A stretch of 21,472 nt of DNA from CBFGWV01 sp965652545 (GCA_965652545.1 CBFGWV010000051.1:1-21472); one strand, 5' to 3'; shown: positions 8,060 through 16,269, counted from the stretch's first letter. Notes: a model not told the origin generated them from the sequence alone. Numbers and translations: made by a program.

Positions 8060-9331
8060 ATGAGTTCGGCCCCGACCATCGCCTTGTTTCCGGAAGCCAG
8101 CTACGGCGCGGCGCTCAATTGCGTGGGCATCGCCCAGGCGCTGCGCCAACTCGGGGCGCGGCCGGTATTCATCTGCCACCCGGGCTTCACCGGTGTGTTC
8201 GCCGAGTACGGGTTCGCCGAGTACAGTCTGGGACCGGGCGGGGCGGACGAGGTCGCCGGGGACTGGAACGCGTTCGTGCAGCGTCATCGCGCGGCTTTTC
8301 GCCGCTCGCCGCTGGAGCAGATCGACGACTACGTCGTGCCGACCTGGGAGGCTATCGTCGATACGGCCGTGCAGGCGGAGGCGGCGCTCCAGCAGCTGCT
8401 CTCGCGCATCCGGCCGGCGGCGGTGGTGTTGGACAATGTGGTGATGTTCCCGGCCATTGCGCGCGCCGGTGTGCCCTGGGTGCGGGTGGTTTCGTGCGCC
8501 GACACCGAGCTGCCCGATACGCACGTGCCGCCGTACCTGTCCGGTTGCGGCACTGCGGATCGCGACGGTTGGGCGGTCTTCAACGCACGCTACGGTCAGG
8601 CGATCGCGCCGGTTCATGCCCGTTTCAATGCATTCCTCACCGACTGCGGGCTGCCGGCCTACCCGCCGGGGCAGTTTCTGGAGACCTCGCCCTACCTGAA
8701 CCTGCTTCTGGCGCCGCGGGTGGTACGTCACCACCGGGCCCGTGCACTGGACCCGGCGCGGTTCGTGTACCTCGAGGGCTGTGTGCGGGCGGAGGCGCCC
8801 TACACGCCGCCGCCGTTTGCCGCCCGCCACGATGCCCCGCTGGTGTTTACCAGTTTCGGCAGCCTGGGCGCTATGGATGTGGACATGATCGAGCGCTTGC
8901 TGGCGGTGTTTTCACGCCTGCCGCTGCGTTTCCTGGTCAATGTTGGGGCTTGGCGGGAGCATTACCGTCTGGTGCCGGACAATGTGTACCTGGACACCTG
9001 GTTTCCCCAGCCCTCGGTGGTGGCGCAGTGCAGTTTGTTCATCCACCACGGAGGCAACAACAGCTTGTGCGAGGCCTTGTACTACGGCGTGCCGTCGTTG
9101 GTGATGCCGTATTGCTGGGATGGTCACGACAACGCCAGGCGGGTGGAGGAGGTCGGTGTCGGGCGCTCGCTGGCGCGGTACGACTGGAGCGACGATGCCC
9201 TGGTCGACGTCATCGAGGGTCTTCTGGCCGACACGGTCATGCAGCAGCGCCTGATCGCCAACGCGCGGATGATGCAGTCGGCCGATGGCGCCCGCACCGC
9301 CGCCCGCGCCATTTTGGAGGTGGCGAGCTAG
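8060..9331 (+). CDS. GT1-family glycosyltransferase (UGT/MGT-like), copy 2
   Basis: A 423-residue paralogue of the glycosyltransferase at 1833-3116, collinear with it along its full length. It opens MSSAPTIALFPEASYGAALN (copy 1: KTIAFFPEAAFGPALN). Shared blocks include EQIDDYVVPTWEAIVD, LDNVVMFPAIARAGVPWVRV, PYLSGC, LDPARFVYLEGCVRAEAPYT, FTSFGSLGAMDVDMIERL, TWFPQPSVVAQ, IHHGGNNS and WDGHDNARRVEE. All donor-site motifs are intact, so it should be active. No signal peptide is seen. It starts 13 bp after the GntR stop without a clear ribosome site, so it is probably translated from the same message as the regulator. Acceptor specificity may have diverged from copy 1. What it glycosylates is not known. 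Confidence 0.9.
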   Translation: MSSAPTIALFPEASYGAALNCVGIAQALRQLGARPVFICHPGFTGVFAEYGFAEYSLGPGGADEVAGDWNAFVQRHRAAFRRSPLEQIDDYVVPTWEAIVDTAVQAEAALQQLLSRIRPAAVVLDNVVMFPAIARAGVPWVRVVSCADTELPDTHVPPYLSGCGTADRDGWAVFNARYGQAIAPVHARFNAFLTDCGLPAYPPGQFLETSPYLNLLLAPRVVRHHRARALDPARFVYLEGCVRAEAPYTPPPFAARHDAPLVFTSFGSLGAMDVDMIERLLAVFSRLPLRFLVNVGAWREHYRLVPDNVYLDTWFPQPSVVAQCSLFIHHGGNNSLCEALYYGVPSLVMPYCWDGHDNARRVEEVGVGRSLARYDWSDDALVDVIEGLLADTVMQQRLIANARMMQSADGARTAARAILEVAS

Positions 9332-9335
9332 GCGG

Positions 9336-9578
9336 GTGTAGAAACGCACGCCTGCGCGATTTGCTCAGGCTCGGCGCCGAACCTGCGGGTGTTGGCGCCA
9401 CCTGTGGCAATCGCCCTGAGGGCAGGGCTCCTACGGGTGCCAAATGTTGGGCAGGCGCCGGGCTCAAACGAATCACGAACTGGCCCGTGCTCCTACATTT
9501 AGCCGGCGCATCCGAACCATTGAACCCAGGCACCCGTAGGAGCGCACCCCCGTGCGCGATCCGCTCAGGCTCGGCGCC
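9336..9578. repeat. REP-like palindromic cluster, four copies in alternating orientation
   Basis: The gap between the converging glycosyltransferase (stop 9331) and transporter ATPase (stop 9610) contains four related elements with a GTAGGAGC-like head followed by a GC-rich hairpin and a GCGAT tail. Approximate copies are plus 9336-9378 (degenerate head), minus 9407-9441, minus 9469-9500 and plus 9529-9578. The two plus copies share GCTCAGGCTCGGCGCC at their 3' ends (from 9363 and 9563). Copies 2 and 4 are inverted across the exact string GGCACCCGTAGGAGC. This is the layout of gammaproteobacterial REP/BIME elements, here also well placed to act as a bidirectional transcript end. A 12-bp perfect palindrome CATGGCGCCATG follows at 9593-9604. 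Confidence 0.75.
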
Positions 9579-9609
9579 ACACCCCGCAAGGGCATGGCGC
9601 CATGATCGC

Positions 9610-11259
9610 CTAAACCGGCCCCCCCTCGGTCTTACGCTCCTCCAGCAGATTGTCCAGCCAATCCGGGTCCATCTGCGGCACGGATGAGAGCAGCAACTCG
9701 GTGTAGTCGTGGTGCGGCGGGCTGAACATCTCGTCCTTGGGGCCCTGCTCGACCACCTTGCCGTACTGCATCACCACCACCTCGTCGGCGATGGAGCGCA
9801 CGGTGGCCAGGTCGTGGGTGATGAACATGTACGCCAGGGACAGTTCGCTCTGCACCTTGTCCAGCAGCCGCAGGATGCCTTCGGCCACCAACTGGTCGAG
9901 GGCACTGGTGACCTCGTCGCAGATGATGAACGCCGGCTCGGCCGCCAGTGCGCGGGCGATGCCGATGCGCTGCTTCTGCCCACCGGAGAGCTCGCCGGGC
10001 AAGCGGTCGATGAACTGGTCGGGCTCCAGCTCGATGGCCCTTAGCAGTTCGCGCACGCGCTCGGTCTTGGCTTTGCCCTTGAGACCCAGGTAGAACTCCA
10101 CCGGCCGGCCGATGATGTCGCGAATCCGCTGGCGCGGGTTGAGCGCGGTATCGGCCATCTGGTAGATCATTTGAATCTGGCGCAACTGGTCCTTGCTGCG
10201 ATCCTCCAGCGCCAGCGGCAGGCGCTTGCCGTTGAACTCGATATGCCCGGCCTTGGGCGGCAGCAGGCCGGTGATGCAGCGGGCGGTGGTGGACTTGCCC
10301 GATCCGGACTCGCCGACTACGGCCACCGTTCGCCCCTTGTGGATGTCGAAGGTCACGTCCGAGAGAATCTCCACCGACCCGTAGGCGGCGGTGATGTGGT
10401 TGACTCGCACCACCGGTATGGCGTCGGCGGCCGGTGTCTGCTTGGGTGTGGCGCGGAAGCTGCGCACTGCCCACAGACTCTTGGTGTAGTCCTCTTTGGG
10501 GTTGGTCAGCATGGTGCGGGTGTCCGCCTGTTCGACCAGGTTGCCGTGCAGCAACACCATGATGCGGTCGGCCATCTGCGCCACCACGGCCAGGTCGTGG
10601 GTGATATAGATGGCCGCGGTGCCGAACTGCTGTACCACGTCGCGGATCGCCGCCAGCACCTCGATCTGCGTGGTGACATCCAGCGCGGTGGTGGGTTCGT
10701 CGAAGATGATCAGGTCCGGCTGGCAGGCCATGGCCATGGCGGTCATGGCGCGCTGGAGCTGGCCGCCGGAGACCTGGTGCGGATAACGGAAGCCGATCTC
10801 CTCCGGGTGGGGCAGTTGCAGCCGCCGGTACAGCTCGATGGCCTCGGCTTCGGCGGTGGCCTTGTCCTTGACGCCGTGCTGGATGGGTGTCTCGGTGTAC
10901 TGGTTGATCAGCCGATGTGCCGGATTGAAGCTCGCCGCCGCAGACTGGGCGACATAGGCGATGCGACTGCCGCGCAGGCGGCGGCGCTTGCCGATGGGCA
11001 TGTGCACCAGCTCCTGCCCGTCGAACTCCACCGTACCGCCGGATATACGGCAGCCGTCGCGGGTGTAGCCCATGGCCGCCAGGCCGATGGTGGACTTGCC
11101 GGCGCCGGACTCGCCGATCAGGCCGAGTACCTCGCCGCGGTGCAGGTCCAGGTCGATGCCATGGACGATCTCGTTCCATTTCTCGTCGGAACGGCCCTCG
11201 ATACGCAGCCCGCGGATCTTCAACAGCAGGCCGTCTTTTTTGTCGCTGGTCTGTTTCAT
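9610..11259 (-). CDS. Double ATPase of an oligopeptide-type ABC importer (DppD-DppF fusion)
   Basis: A 549-residue protein with two complete ABC modules that would energise the Dpp/Opp-type permeases upstream. Module 1 has Walker A GESGAGKST (49-57), signature VSGGQLQR and Walker B LIIFDEPTTALD. Module 2 has Walker A GESGSGKST (316-324), signature LSGGQKQRIGIARAL and Walker B FIICDEVTSALD. Both D-loops and the THDLA switch regions are present, so both sites look functional. This tandem arrangement is the fused form of DppD and DppF, about 540-560 residues in many proteobacteria. ATG 11259 follows GGGGGCGGAC. It is the last gene of the carnitine operon, 10 bp after the second permease. The imported solute is probably carnitine or a precursor, from context. 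Confidence 0.95.
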   Translation of the reverse strand: MKQTSDKKDGLLLKIRGLRIEGRSDEKWNEIVHGIDLDLHRGEVLGLIGESGAGKSTIGLAAMGYTRDGCRISGGTVEFDGQELVHMPIGKRRRLRGSRIAYVAQSAAASFNPAHRLINQYTETPIQHGVKDKATAEAEAIELYRRLQLPHPEEIGFRYPHQVSGGQLQRAMTAMAMACQPDLIIFDEPTTALDVTTQIEVLAAIRDVVQQFGTAAIYITHDLAVVAQMADRIMVLLHGNLVEQADTRTMLTNPKEDYTKSLWAVRSFRATPKQTPAADAIPVVRVNHITAAYGSVEILSDVTFDIHKGRTVAVVGESGSGKSTTARCITGLLPPKAGHIEFNGKRLPLALEDRSKDQLRQIQMIYQMADTALNPRQRIRDIIGRPVEFYLGLKGKAKTERVRELLRAIELEPDQFIDRLPGELSGGQKQRIGIARALAAEPAFIICDEVTSALDQLVAEGILRLLDKVQSELSLAYMFITHDLATVRSIADEVVVMQYGKVVEQGPKDEMFSPPHHDYTELLLSSVPQMDPDWLDNLLEERKTEGGPV

Positions 11260-11269
11260 GTCCGCCCCC

Positions 11270-12097
11270 TTAGTCCTTCAGCCCGGACGACCGGTGCAGC
11301 ATCCAGTCGACGACGAAATTCACCGCTACGGTGAGCAGCGCGATGGCACCGGCCGGCAGCAGCGGCGTGATGTCCCCGAAGGTAATGAGTGTGGCGTTGT
11401 CGCGCACCATCGACCCCCAGTCGGCGGTGGGCGGCTGAATGCCCAGCCCGAGGAAGGACAAGGCCGAAATGGTCAGGAAGACGAAGCAGAAGCGCAGGCC
11501 AAACTCGGCGATCAGCGGAGCGAGGATATTGGGCAGCACTTCGGCGCGGATCTGCCACCAGATGCCCTCGCCGCGCAATCGCGCCGCCTCGACGTAGTCC
11601 ATGACCACCACGTTCATCGACACCGCGCGGGTGAGCCGGTAGACACGCGTGGAGTCGAGCACGGCGATGACCAGGATCAGGCTCACCGTGTTGGTGCCGA
11701 CGATGGTCAGCAGCAACAGGGCGAAGATCAGCGACGGGATGGCCATCAGCACATCGACGATGCGCGAGAAGACTTGATCCACCCAGCCGCTGAGGATGGC
11801 TGCGAACAAGCCCATCACCCCGCCCAGAAAAAAGGCGATGAGGGTGGTGACGAAGGCGATGCCCACCGTGTTGCGGGCTGCGTAGATCAGACGCGAGAGC
11901 ATGTCACGGCCCAGGTTGTCGGTCCCCAACAGGAACTCGCCGCCCCAGGGTTCGAACTCCGAACCGACGACCTCGGTCTGCGAAAAGGGCGCGAATACCG
12001 GCGCGAACACCGCCAGCGCGACATAGATGGTAATGACGACCAGCCCGAACCAGGCGGTCGGCGGCGCGGTACGCAGGGTTTTCCAGATGCCTGTCAT
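11270..12097 (-). CDS. Oligopeptide-type ABC permease (DppC/OppC-like)
   Basis: A 275-residue inner-membrane permease. It begins MTGIWKTLRTAPPTAWFGLV and has about six hydrophobic segments. Family marks are EFLLGTDNLGRDMLSRLIYA after the first periplasmic loop, the EAA loop VEAARLRGEGIWWQIRAEVLPNI that contacts the ATPase, and ISALSFLGLGIQPPTADWGSMV near the C terminus; all are classic DppC/OppC blocks. ATG 12097 is chosen because GAGGG lies 7 bp upstream; an upstream alternative start would add 19 residues that overlap the preceding gene. It lies 10 bp after the DppB-like stop and forms the translocation channel with it. Confidence 0.94.
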   Translation of the reverse strand: MTGIWKTLRTAPPTAWFGLVVITIYVALAVFAPVFAPFSQTEVVGSEFEPWGGEFLLGTDNLGRDMLSRLIYAARNTVGIAFVTTLIAFFLGGVMGLFAAILSGWVDQVFSRIVDVLMAIPSLIFALLLLTIVGTNTVSLILVIAVLDSTRVYRLTRAVSMNVVVMDYVEAARLRGEGIWWQIRAEVLPNILAPLIAEFGLRFCFVFLTISALSFLGLGIQPPTADWGSMVRDNATLITFGDITPLLPAGAIALLTVAVNFVVDWMLHRSSGLKD

Positions 12098-12107
12098 GGT
12101 GTCGCCC

Positions 12108-13076
12108 TCAGCGCCGGTGCAGCAAGCGTGGATTGGTGGCGATGGAGAGCACATCGGCCAGGAGATTGAGCCCGATGTACGCGGTGGCGAAGATCAGGCA
12201 ACAGGCCTGGACCACCATGATGTCGCGCTTGGCGACCGAATCCACCATCAACTGCCCGAGCCCCGGGTAGACGAACACCACCTCGACGACCACGACGCCG
12301 GTAATGAGATAGGCCAAATTCAGCGCCACCACGTTGATGATCGGTGCCAGTGCGTTGGGTAATGCATGTTTGAGGATCACCCGCCGCTGCGGCATGCCCT
12401 TGAGACGGGCCATTTCGATGTACGGCGAGGCCAGCAGGTTGATGATCGCCGCCCGGGTCATGCGCATCATGTGTGCGGTGACGACCAGTGTGAGCGTCAG
12501 CGCAGGCAGGAAGGCGCGGTAGGCGATGTCCCAGATGCTGGCGTCGCCGCTGATGTTGGAGATGGACGGGAACCAGCCCAGCTTGACCGACAGGAAGAGG
12601 ATCAGGATGTAAGCGACAAAGAATTCTGGAAAGGAGATCGACGAGAGGGTGAAGACATTGACGCCGCGATCGAACCAGGTGTTTCGGTACAAGGCCGCCA
12701 TCAACCCCAGCCCGATGGCTATAGGCACCGCCAGCAGCGCCGCGTAGGCCGCCAGAATCAGCGTATTGCCCAGCCGTGAGGCAATCAGCTCGGCGATCGG
12801 GCGGTTGTTGGCCAGCGATCGGCCGAAATCGCCCTGAATGGCGCCACCCAACCAACTCACATAGCGTTCCACCGGTGGTTTGTCGATGCCCAGTTGGCGG
12901 CGGAACGCCGCCACCGTTTCCGGAGTGGCCGCTTGGCCGAGGATCTCCTCGGCGATATCGCCTGGCAGCAATTCGATGGCGGAGAAGATGATCAACGAGA
13001 TGACGAACAGTGTGGCAAGGCCTAACCCTAGGCGCTGTAACACCATTTTCAGGAGCGGGTGCATTGCGACGCTCAT
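12108..13076 (-). CDS. Oligopeptide-type ABC permease (DppB/OppB-like)
   Basis: A 322-residue permease, partner of the DppC-like protein. The N-terminal membrane helix LGLATLFVISLIIFSAIELLPGD is followed by the periplasmic region typical of DppB. Later come DFGRSLANNRPIAELIASRL, MMRMTRAAIINLLASPYIEMARLKGMP (the EAA-type loop) and FVYPGLGQLMVDSVAKRD, all matching DppB/OppB. ATG 13076 is the annotated start, but AAAAAGG touches it directly, so the ATG at 13064 (fifth codon), which has AAGGA 11 bp upstream, may be the true start. A 99-bp gap with a strong hairpin separates it from the dehydrogenase gene, the largest gap inside this operon. Confidence 0.93.
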   Translation of the reverse strand: MSVAMHPLLKMVLQRLGLGLATLFVISLIIFSAIELLPGDIAEEILGQAATPETVAAFRRQLGIDKPPVERYVSWLGGAIQGDFGRSLANNRPIAELIASRLGNTLILAAYAALLAVPIAIGLGLMAALYRNTWFDRGVNVFTLSSISFPEFFVAYILILFLSVKLGWFPSISNISGDASIWDIAYRAFLPALTLTLVVTAHMMRMTRAAIINLLASPYIEMARLKGMPQRRVILKHALPNALAPIINVVALNLAYLITGVVVVEVVFVYPGLGQLMVDSVAKRDIMVVQACCLIFATAYIGLNLLADVLSIATNPRLLHRR

Positions 13077-13104
13077 CCTTTTTGGGGTCGATGGTTGGCA
13101 TGAA

Positions 13105-13135
13105 CGACGAACGCCGCCGCAGGTGGCGTTCGTCG
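13105..13135. other. Strong hairpin between carnitine dehydrogenase and permease genes
   Basis: An inverted repeat with arms 13105-13118 and 13122-13135 and loop GCA. The outer eleven pairs (CGACGAACGCC / GGCGTTCGTCG) are perfect, followed by one G-T and two G-C pairs. It lies in the 99-bp gap of the leftward operon. No T-run follows on either strand, so it is not a textbook intrinsic terminator. It could lower transporter expression relative to the enzymes or protect the 3' end of a processed message. Confidence 0.7.
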
Positions 13136-13175
13136 ATGTCAGGCGCTCCGTGCCAGCGGGCGATCGCCCAAACCG

Positions 13176-14660
13176 TCAACCCACTGCGCGGATACCTCTT
13201 CCAGCGTAGTCGGGAATGGGCAATCGGGCATGTCCGGACCAGATATGCGCCAGGCGTTCGACGAGTGCCGGCTGCGCCGGACACGCGCGGGACGCACAGG
13301 TATCTACATGAAGCAACATGTGTTCCGAAGTTGCCAGTACGGTGTCGTTGGCACTATCGGTCATGTCGTGCAGGATGCGAATACGCTTTTCGTCATAGCC
13401 GAGCAAACGTGTCTCCACGCGCAGCATGGCGCCGGCACCGACCTCGGCCAAGTGGCGCAGATGCGTCTCCACCGTGTACACGGAGAAGCCCGCCTCGCGG
13501 TAGTCGGCGTCCATGCCGATGGCCGCCAGGAAGGCATCGGTGGCCTCGCCGAACACCTGCGCATAGCGGAATTCGGTCATATGCCCGTTGTAGTCGGTCC
13601 ACTCCTCGCGCACCGGAGTGTTGTGCAGATTCAGCGGCTTGGAGACATCGAATTCGGCCTGCTGCGGCACGGCCTGACCGCGGCCGATAAGCTGGCGCGT
13701 GAAGGTCTTGTGCACGGTGCCGGCGCCCCAATCCTTACCGGCCAGCGCACCAAGAATGGCCACGAGATTGTCGTCGCGGATACGCTCGAGCTCGCGCACC
13801 GTGTACTGACCGGATTGGGCGTCGGACTGGCTGGCGATGGTGTCGATCAACTCGTCGGTCAGCTCCGGCACATCGGTGAGCTTCGTCCACGGCCATTGCA
13901 GGCAGGGGCCGAACTGGCTGATGAAATGACGCATACCCGCCTCGCCGCCGGCGACGCGGTAAGTTTCGAACAAGCCCATCTGCGCCCAGCGCAGGCCGAA
14001 GCCGAAGCGGATCGCATCGTCGATCTCCTCGGTGGTGGCCACACCGTCCTTGATCAACCACAGCCCCTCGCGCCAGACCGCCTCGAGGAAGCGGTCGGCG
14101 ATATGGGCATCGATCTCCTTGCGCACTACCAGCGGCTTCATGCCGATGCCGGTCAGCAGCTGCGCCGCGCGCTCGATGGCGGCCTTGTCGGTCTGCTCGC
14201 CGCCGACCAACTCGACCAGCGGCAGCAGGTACACCGGGTTGAACGGATGGGCGACCATGAACCGGCCAGGGTGTTGCATGACCGATTGCAGCCGCGTGGG
14301 CAGCAGTCCGGAGGTGGACGAGCCGACAATGGCATCCGCCGGCGCGTGCTTGTCGATCTCGATCAGCACCTCGTGCTTGAGGCCTTCGCGCTCGGGGGTG
14401 CTTTCCTGGATGTACTGGGCATCGGCCACTGCCTCGGCGATGGTCTTGACGAAGCTCAGGGCCCCGCGCGCGCCCAGCGTGCCACCGGTCATCTGCCGGT
14501 AGGCGCGCTCGGCATTGGCCAACACCTCGTCGACCAGTCGTTTGGCTTCGGGGTGCGGGTCGAAGACCTTGACGTCCACGCCGCTGAGGAGCAGGCGTGC
14601 GATCCAGCCGCCGCCGATGACGCCGCCGCCGATGGCAGCGGCACGCTTGAGGGTTTGCAT
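13176..14660 (-). CDS. lcdH: L-carnitine dehydrogenase fused to betainyl-CoA thioesterase
   Basis: A 494-residue bifunctional cytosolic enzyme. Residues 1-320 are a 3-hydroxyacyl-CoA dehydrogenase-type L-carnitine dehydrogenase (carnitine + NAD to 3-dehydrocarnitine): the Rossmann motif GGGVIGGGW (11-19), SSTSGLLPTRLQ, the active-site HPFNPVYLLPLVE (H138) and the GFGLRWAQMGLFETYRVAGG block seen in carnitine dehydrogenases. From about 345 on is a hot-dog thioesterase, with EEWTDYNGHMTEFRYAQVFG (D356, H360) and SVYTVETHLRHLAEVGAG. Known fused enzymes of this layout combine the CdhA and CdhB activities, the second releasing glycine betaine from betainyl-CoA. The start ATG 14660 has GAGGAAAG upstream. 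With the BKACE enzyme at 16270-17163 it completes the path from carnitine to glycine betaine plus acetoacetate. Confidence in function is high because all three activities co-occur. Confidence 0.94.
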   Translation of the reverse strand: MQTLKRAAAIGGGVIGGGWIARLLLSGVDVKVFDPHPEAKRLVDEVLANAERAYRQMTGGTLGARGALSFVKTIAEAVADAQYIQESTPEREGLKHEVLIEIDKHAPADAIVGSSTSGLLPTRLQSVMQHPGRFMVAHPFNPVYLLPLVELVGGEQTDKAAIERAAQLLTGIGMKPLVVRKEIDAHIADRFLEAVWREGLWLIKDGVATTEEIDDAIRFGFGLRWAQMGLFETYRVAGGEAGMRHFISQFGPCLQWPWTKLTDVPELTDELIDTIASQSDAQSGQYTVRELERIRDDNLVAILGALAGKDWGAGTVHKTFTRQLIGRGQAVPQQAEFDVSKPLNLHNTPVREEWTDYNGHMTEFRYAQVFGEATDAFLAAIGMDADYREAGFSVYTVETHLRHLAEVGAGAMLRVETRLLGYDEKRIRILHDMTDSANDTVLATSEHMLLHVDTCASRACPAQPALVERLAHIWSGHARLPIPDYAGRGIRAVG

Positions 14661-14690
14661 GCTTGTCTTTCCTCGGTCAGAGAGCGCGTA

Positions 14691-16247
14691 CTACGCCTGC
14701 CACCACCGCTCGACGATCTTCCAACCGTCGAGGAAGTTGTTGGAGGCCAGCTTGCCATGGGCGACGCGGTTGGAGCTGGCGTCCACGTAGTTGTTATACA
14801 TCGGGATGATCGAACCGCCGTCGTCGCGCACCAGCGCCTGCATCTCGCGGTACATTTCGCGGCGCTTGTCATCGTCCAGTTCGGAGCGCGCGGTCACCAG
14901 CAATTGGTTGAAGCGCTCGTTGTCCCAGTGCGACTCGTTCCACTCCGCGCCACGGGCATAGACCATGGAGAACATCCAGTCTTCAGTCGGGCGGCCGTTC
15001 CAATAGCTGAAGCAGAACGGCTTCTTCAGCCACACGTTGGACCAATAGCCGTCATTGGGTTCGCGTTTGACGCTGATCTCGATACCGGCCTTGGCGGCGG
15101 TTTCCTGGAACAGCACGCCACAGTCCACGGCGCCTTCGAAGGCCGAGTCGGCCGCCGACAGCTCGACCTTCAGCGAGTCCATGCCAGACTTCTTTAAATA
15201 GAACTTCGCTTTGTCCGGGTCGTAGCTGCGCTGCTCCAGATCGCCGGCGAAGAACCGGTTGGGCGGGGCGATCGGGTGGTCGTTGGCCACCCGGCCATGG
15301 CCGCGCAGGATCTTCTGCACCAGCTCTTCGCGATCCAGCCCGTGTTTGAGGGCCAGGCGCACGTTGAGATCGTTGAACGGCGCCACGTCGCAGTGCATGG
15401 GGATGGTGTAGTGCGCGGTACCGGTGACCTCCTCGATGGTGATGTCCGGACGGCGCGCCAGCAGGCTGACGGTCTTGAGGTCCACACGATCGATGGCGTC
15501 GACCTCGCCGGTGACCAGGGCGTTCTGGCGGGCGGTGGCGTCGTTGATCACCAGGAGGGTGACCTCGTCGAACCAGGCGCGGTCGCTCTTCCAATAGTCT
15601 TCGCGGCGCTTGAGGTGCAGGCGGACGCCGGGTTCGAAGTCGGTGAGCACATAGCCGCCGGTGCCGACGCCGGAATCGACGTCCATTTTGCCGTCCGCGG
15701 TGGCGGGCATGATGATCAGGTGGTAGTCGGCGGCGACGAAGGGGAAGTCGGCGTTACCCTCCTTGAGCTCGAAGACCACGACGTGATCGCCATCGGCACG
15801 GATGTCGGTTATCGCATCGAGGATGGACTTGGCGGCGGACTTGGAGTCCTCGCCACGGTGGTGGTTGTACGATGCGATGACATCGGCGGCGGTCAGCGTC
15901 TTGCCGTTGGAGAAGGTCACGCCCCGGCGCAGCTTGAATGTCCAGGTTCTGGCATCGGCGGACGGTTCGATGGACTCGGCCAGCTCCGGCACGATGTTGC
16001 CGTCGGCGTCGATCTCCACCAGATTGTTGCACACCCCACCGAGCATGGCGTAGATCACAGGCCCGGCCGAAAACGTCGCCGGGTCGATGGCATCGGACGT
16101 GGCGCCGTTGGAGCAGCCCAGGCGGAAGTGTCCACCGCGTTTGGGCGTCGCCTGTGCGAACGCGCCTCCGGGCAGGGTCAGCATCAGGCCGCCGGCGGCG
16201 GCACCTTTCAATACGTCGCGGCGGGTCAGATCGAAGGACCAGTTCAT
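14691..16247 (-). CDS. Tat-exported family-5 (oligopeptide-type) solute-binding protein
   Basis: A 518-residue periplasmic binding protein of the SBP_bac_5 family (DppA/OppA). The N terminus has a twin-arginine signal, LTRRDVLKGAAAGG (R9, R10), with likely cleavage after AFA (31). Mature-domain marks include ELAESIEPSADARTWTFKLR, GVTFSNGKTLTAADVIASYN, the signature region of the family, and NDLNVRLALKHGLDREELVQ. ATG 16247 has AGGAG 7 bp upstream. Placed between the BKACE and dehydrogenase genes, it most likely binds carnitine or a close relative such as gamma-butyrobetaine, an acylcarnitine or dehydrocarnitine; aromatic residues (several W and Y, as in YWNGRPTEDWMFSMVY) could form a cation box, but this is inference. 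In Pseudomonas, carnitine uptake uses CaiX, a different family. Confidence 0.92.
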   Translation of the reverse strand: MNWSFDLTRRDVLKGAAAGGLMLTLPGGAFAQATPKRGGHFRLGCSNGATSDAIDPATFSAGPVIYAMLGGVCNNLVEIDADGNIVPELAESIEPSADARTWTFKLRRGVTFSNGKTLTAADVIASYNHHRGEDSKSAAKSILDAITDIRADGDHVVVFELKEGNADFPFVAADYHLIIMPATADGKMDVDSGVGTGGYVLTDFEPGVRLHLKRREDYWKSDRAWFDEVTLLVINDATARQNALVTGEVDAIDRVDLKTVSLLARRPDITIEEVTGTAHYTIPMHCDVAPFNDLNVRLALKHGLDREELVQKILRGHGRVANDHPIAPPNRFFAGDLEQRSYDPDKAKFYLKKSGMDSLKVELSAADSAFEGAVDCGVLFQETAAKAGIEISVKREPNDGYWSNVWLKKPFCFSYWNGRPTEDWMFSMVYARGAEWNESHWDNERFNQLLVTARSELDDDKRREMYREMQALVRDDGGSIIPMYNNYVDASSNRVAHGKLASNNFLDGWKIVERWWQA

Positions 16248-16269
16248 GAATGTTCTCCTAAGGAATGCG

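Noticed and set aside
9332..9609. CRISPR-like array considered because of repeated units
   Set aside because: The units alternate in orientation, vary in sequence and are not separated by regular spacers; REP elements explain them better.
8056..9687. Plus-strand 543-codon frame overlapping the second glycosyltransferase and the repeat cluster
   Set aside because: It is a +2 shadow of the glycosyltransferase that happens to read on through the REP-like region; composition is Ala/Gly/Arg-rich without domains.
13230..15197. Plus-strand open frame of 655 codons opposite the carnitine dehydrogenase and binding-protein genes
   Set aside because: It spans two real minus-strand genes and the gap between them and has low-complexity, shadow-type composition; no domain is visible.
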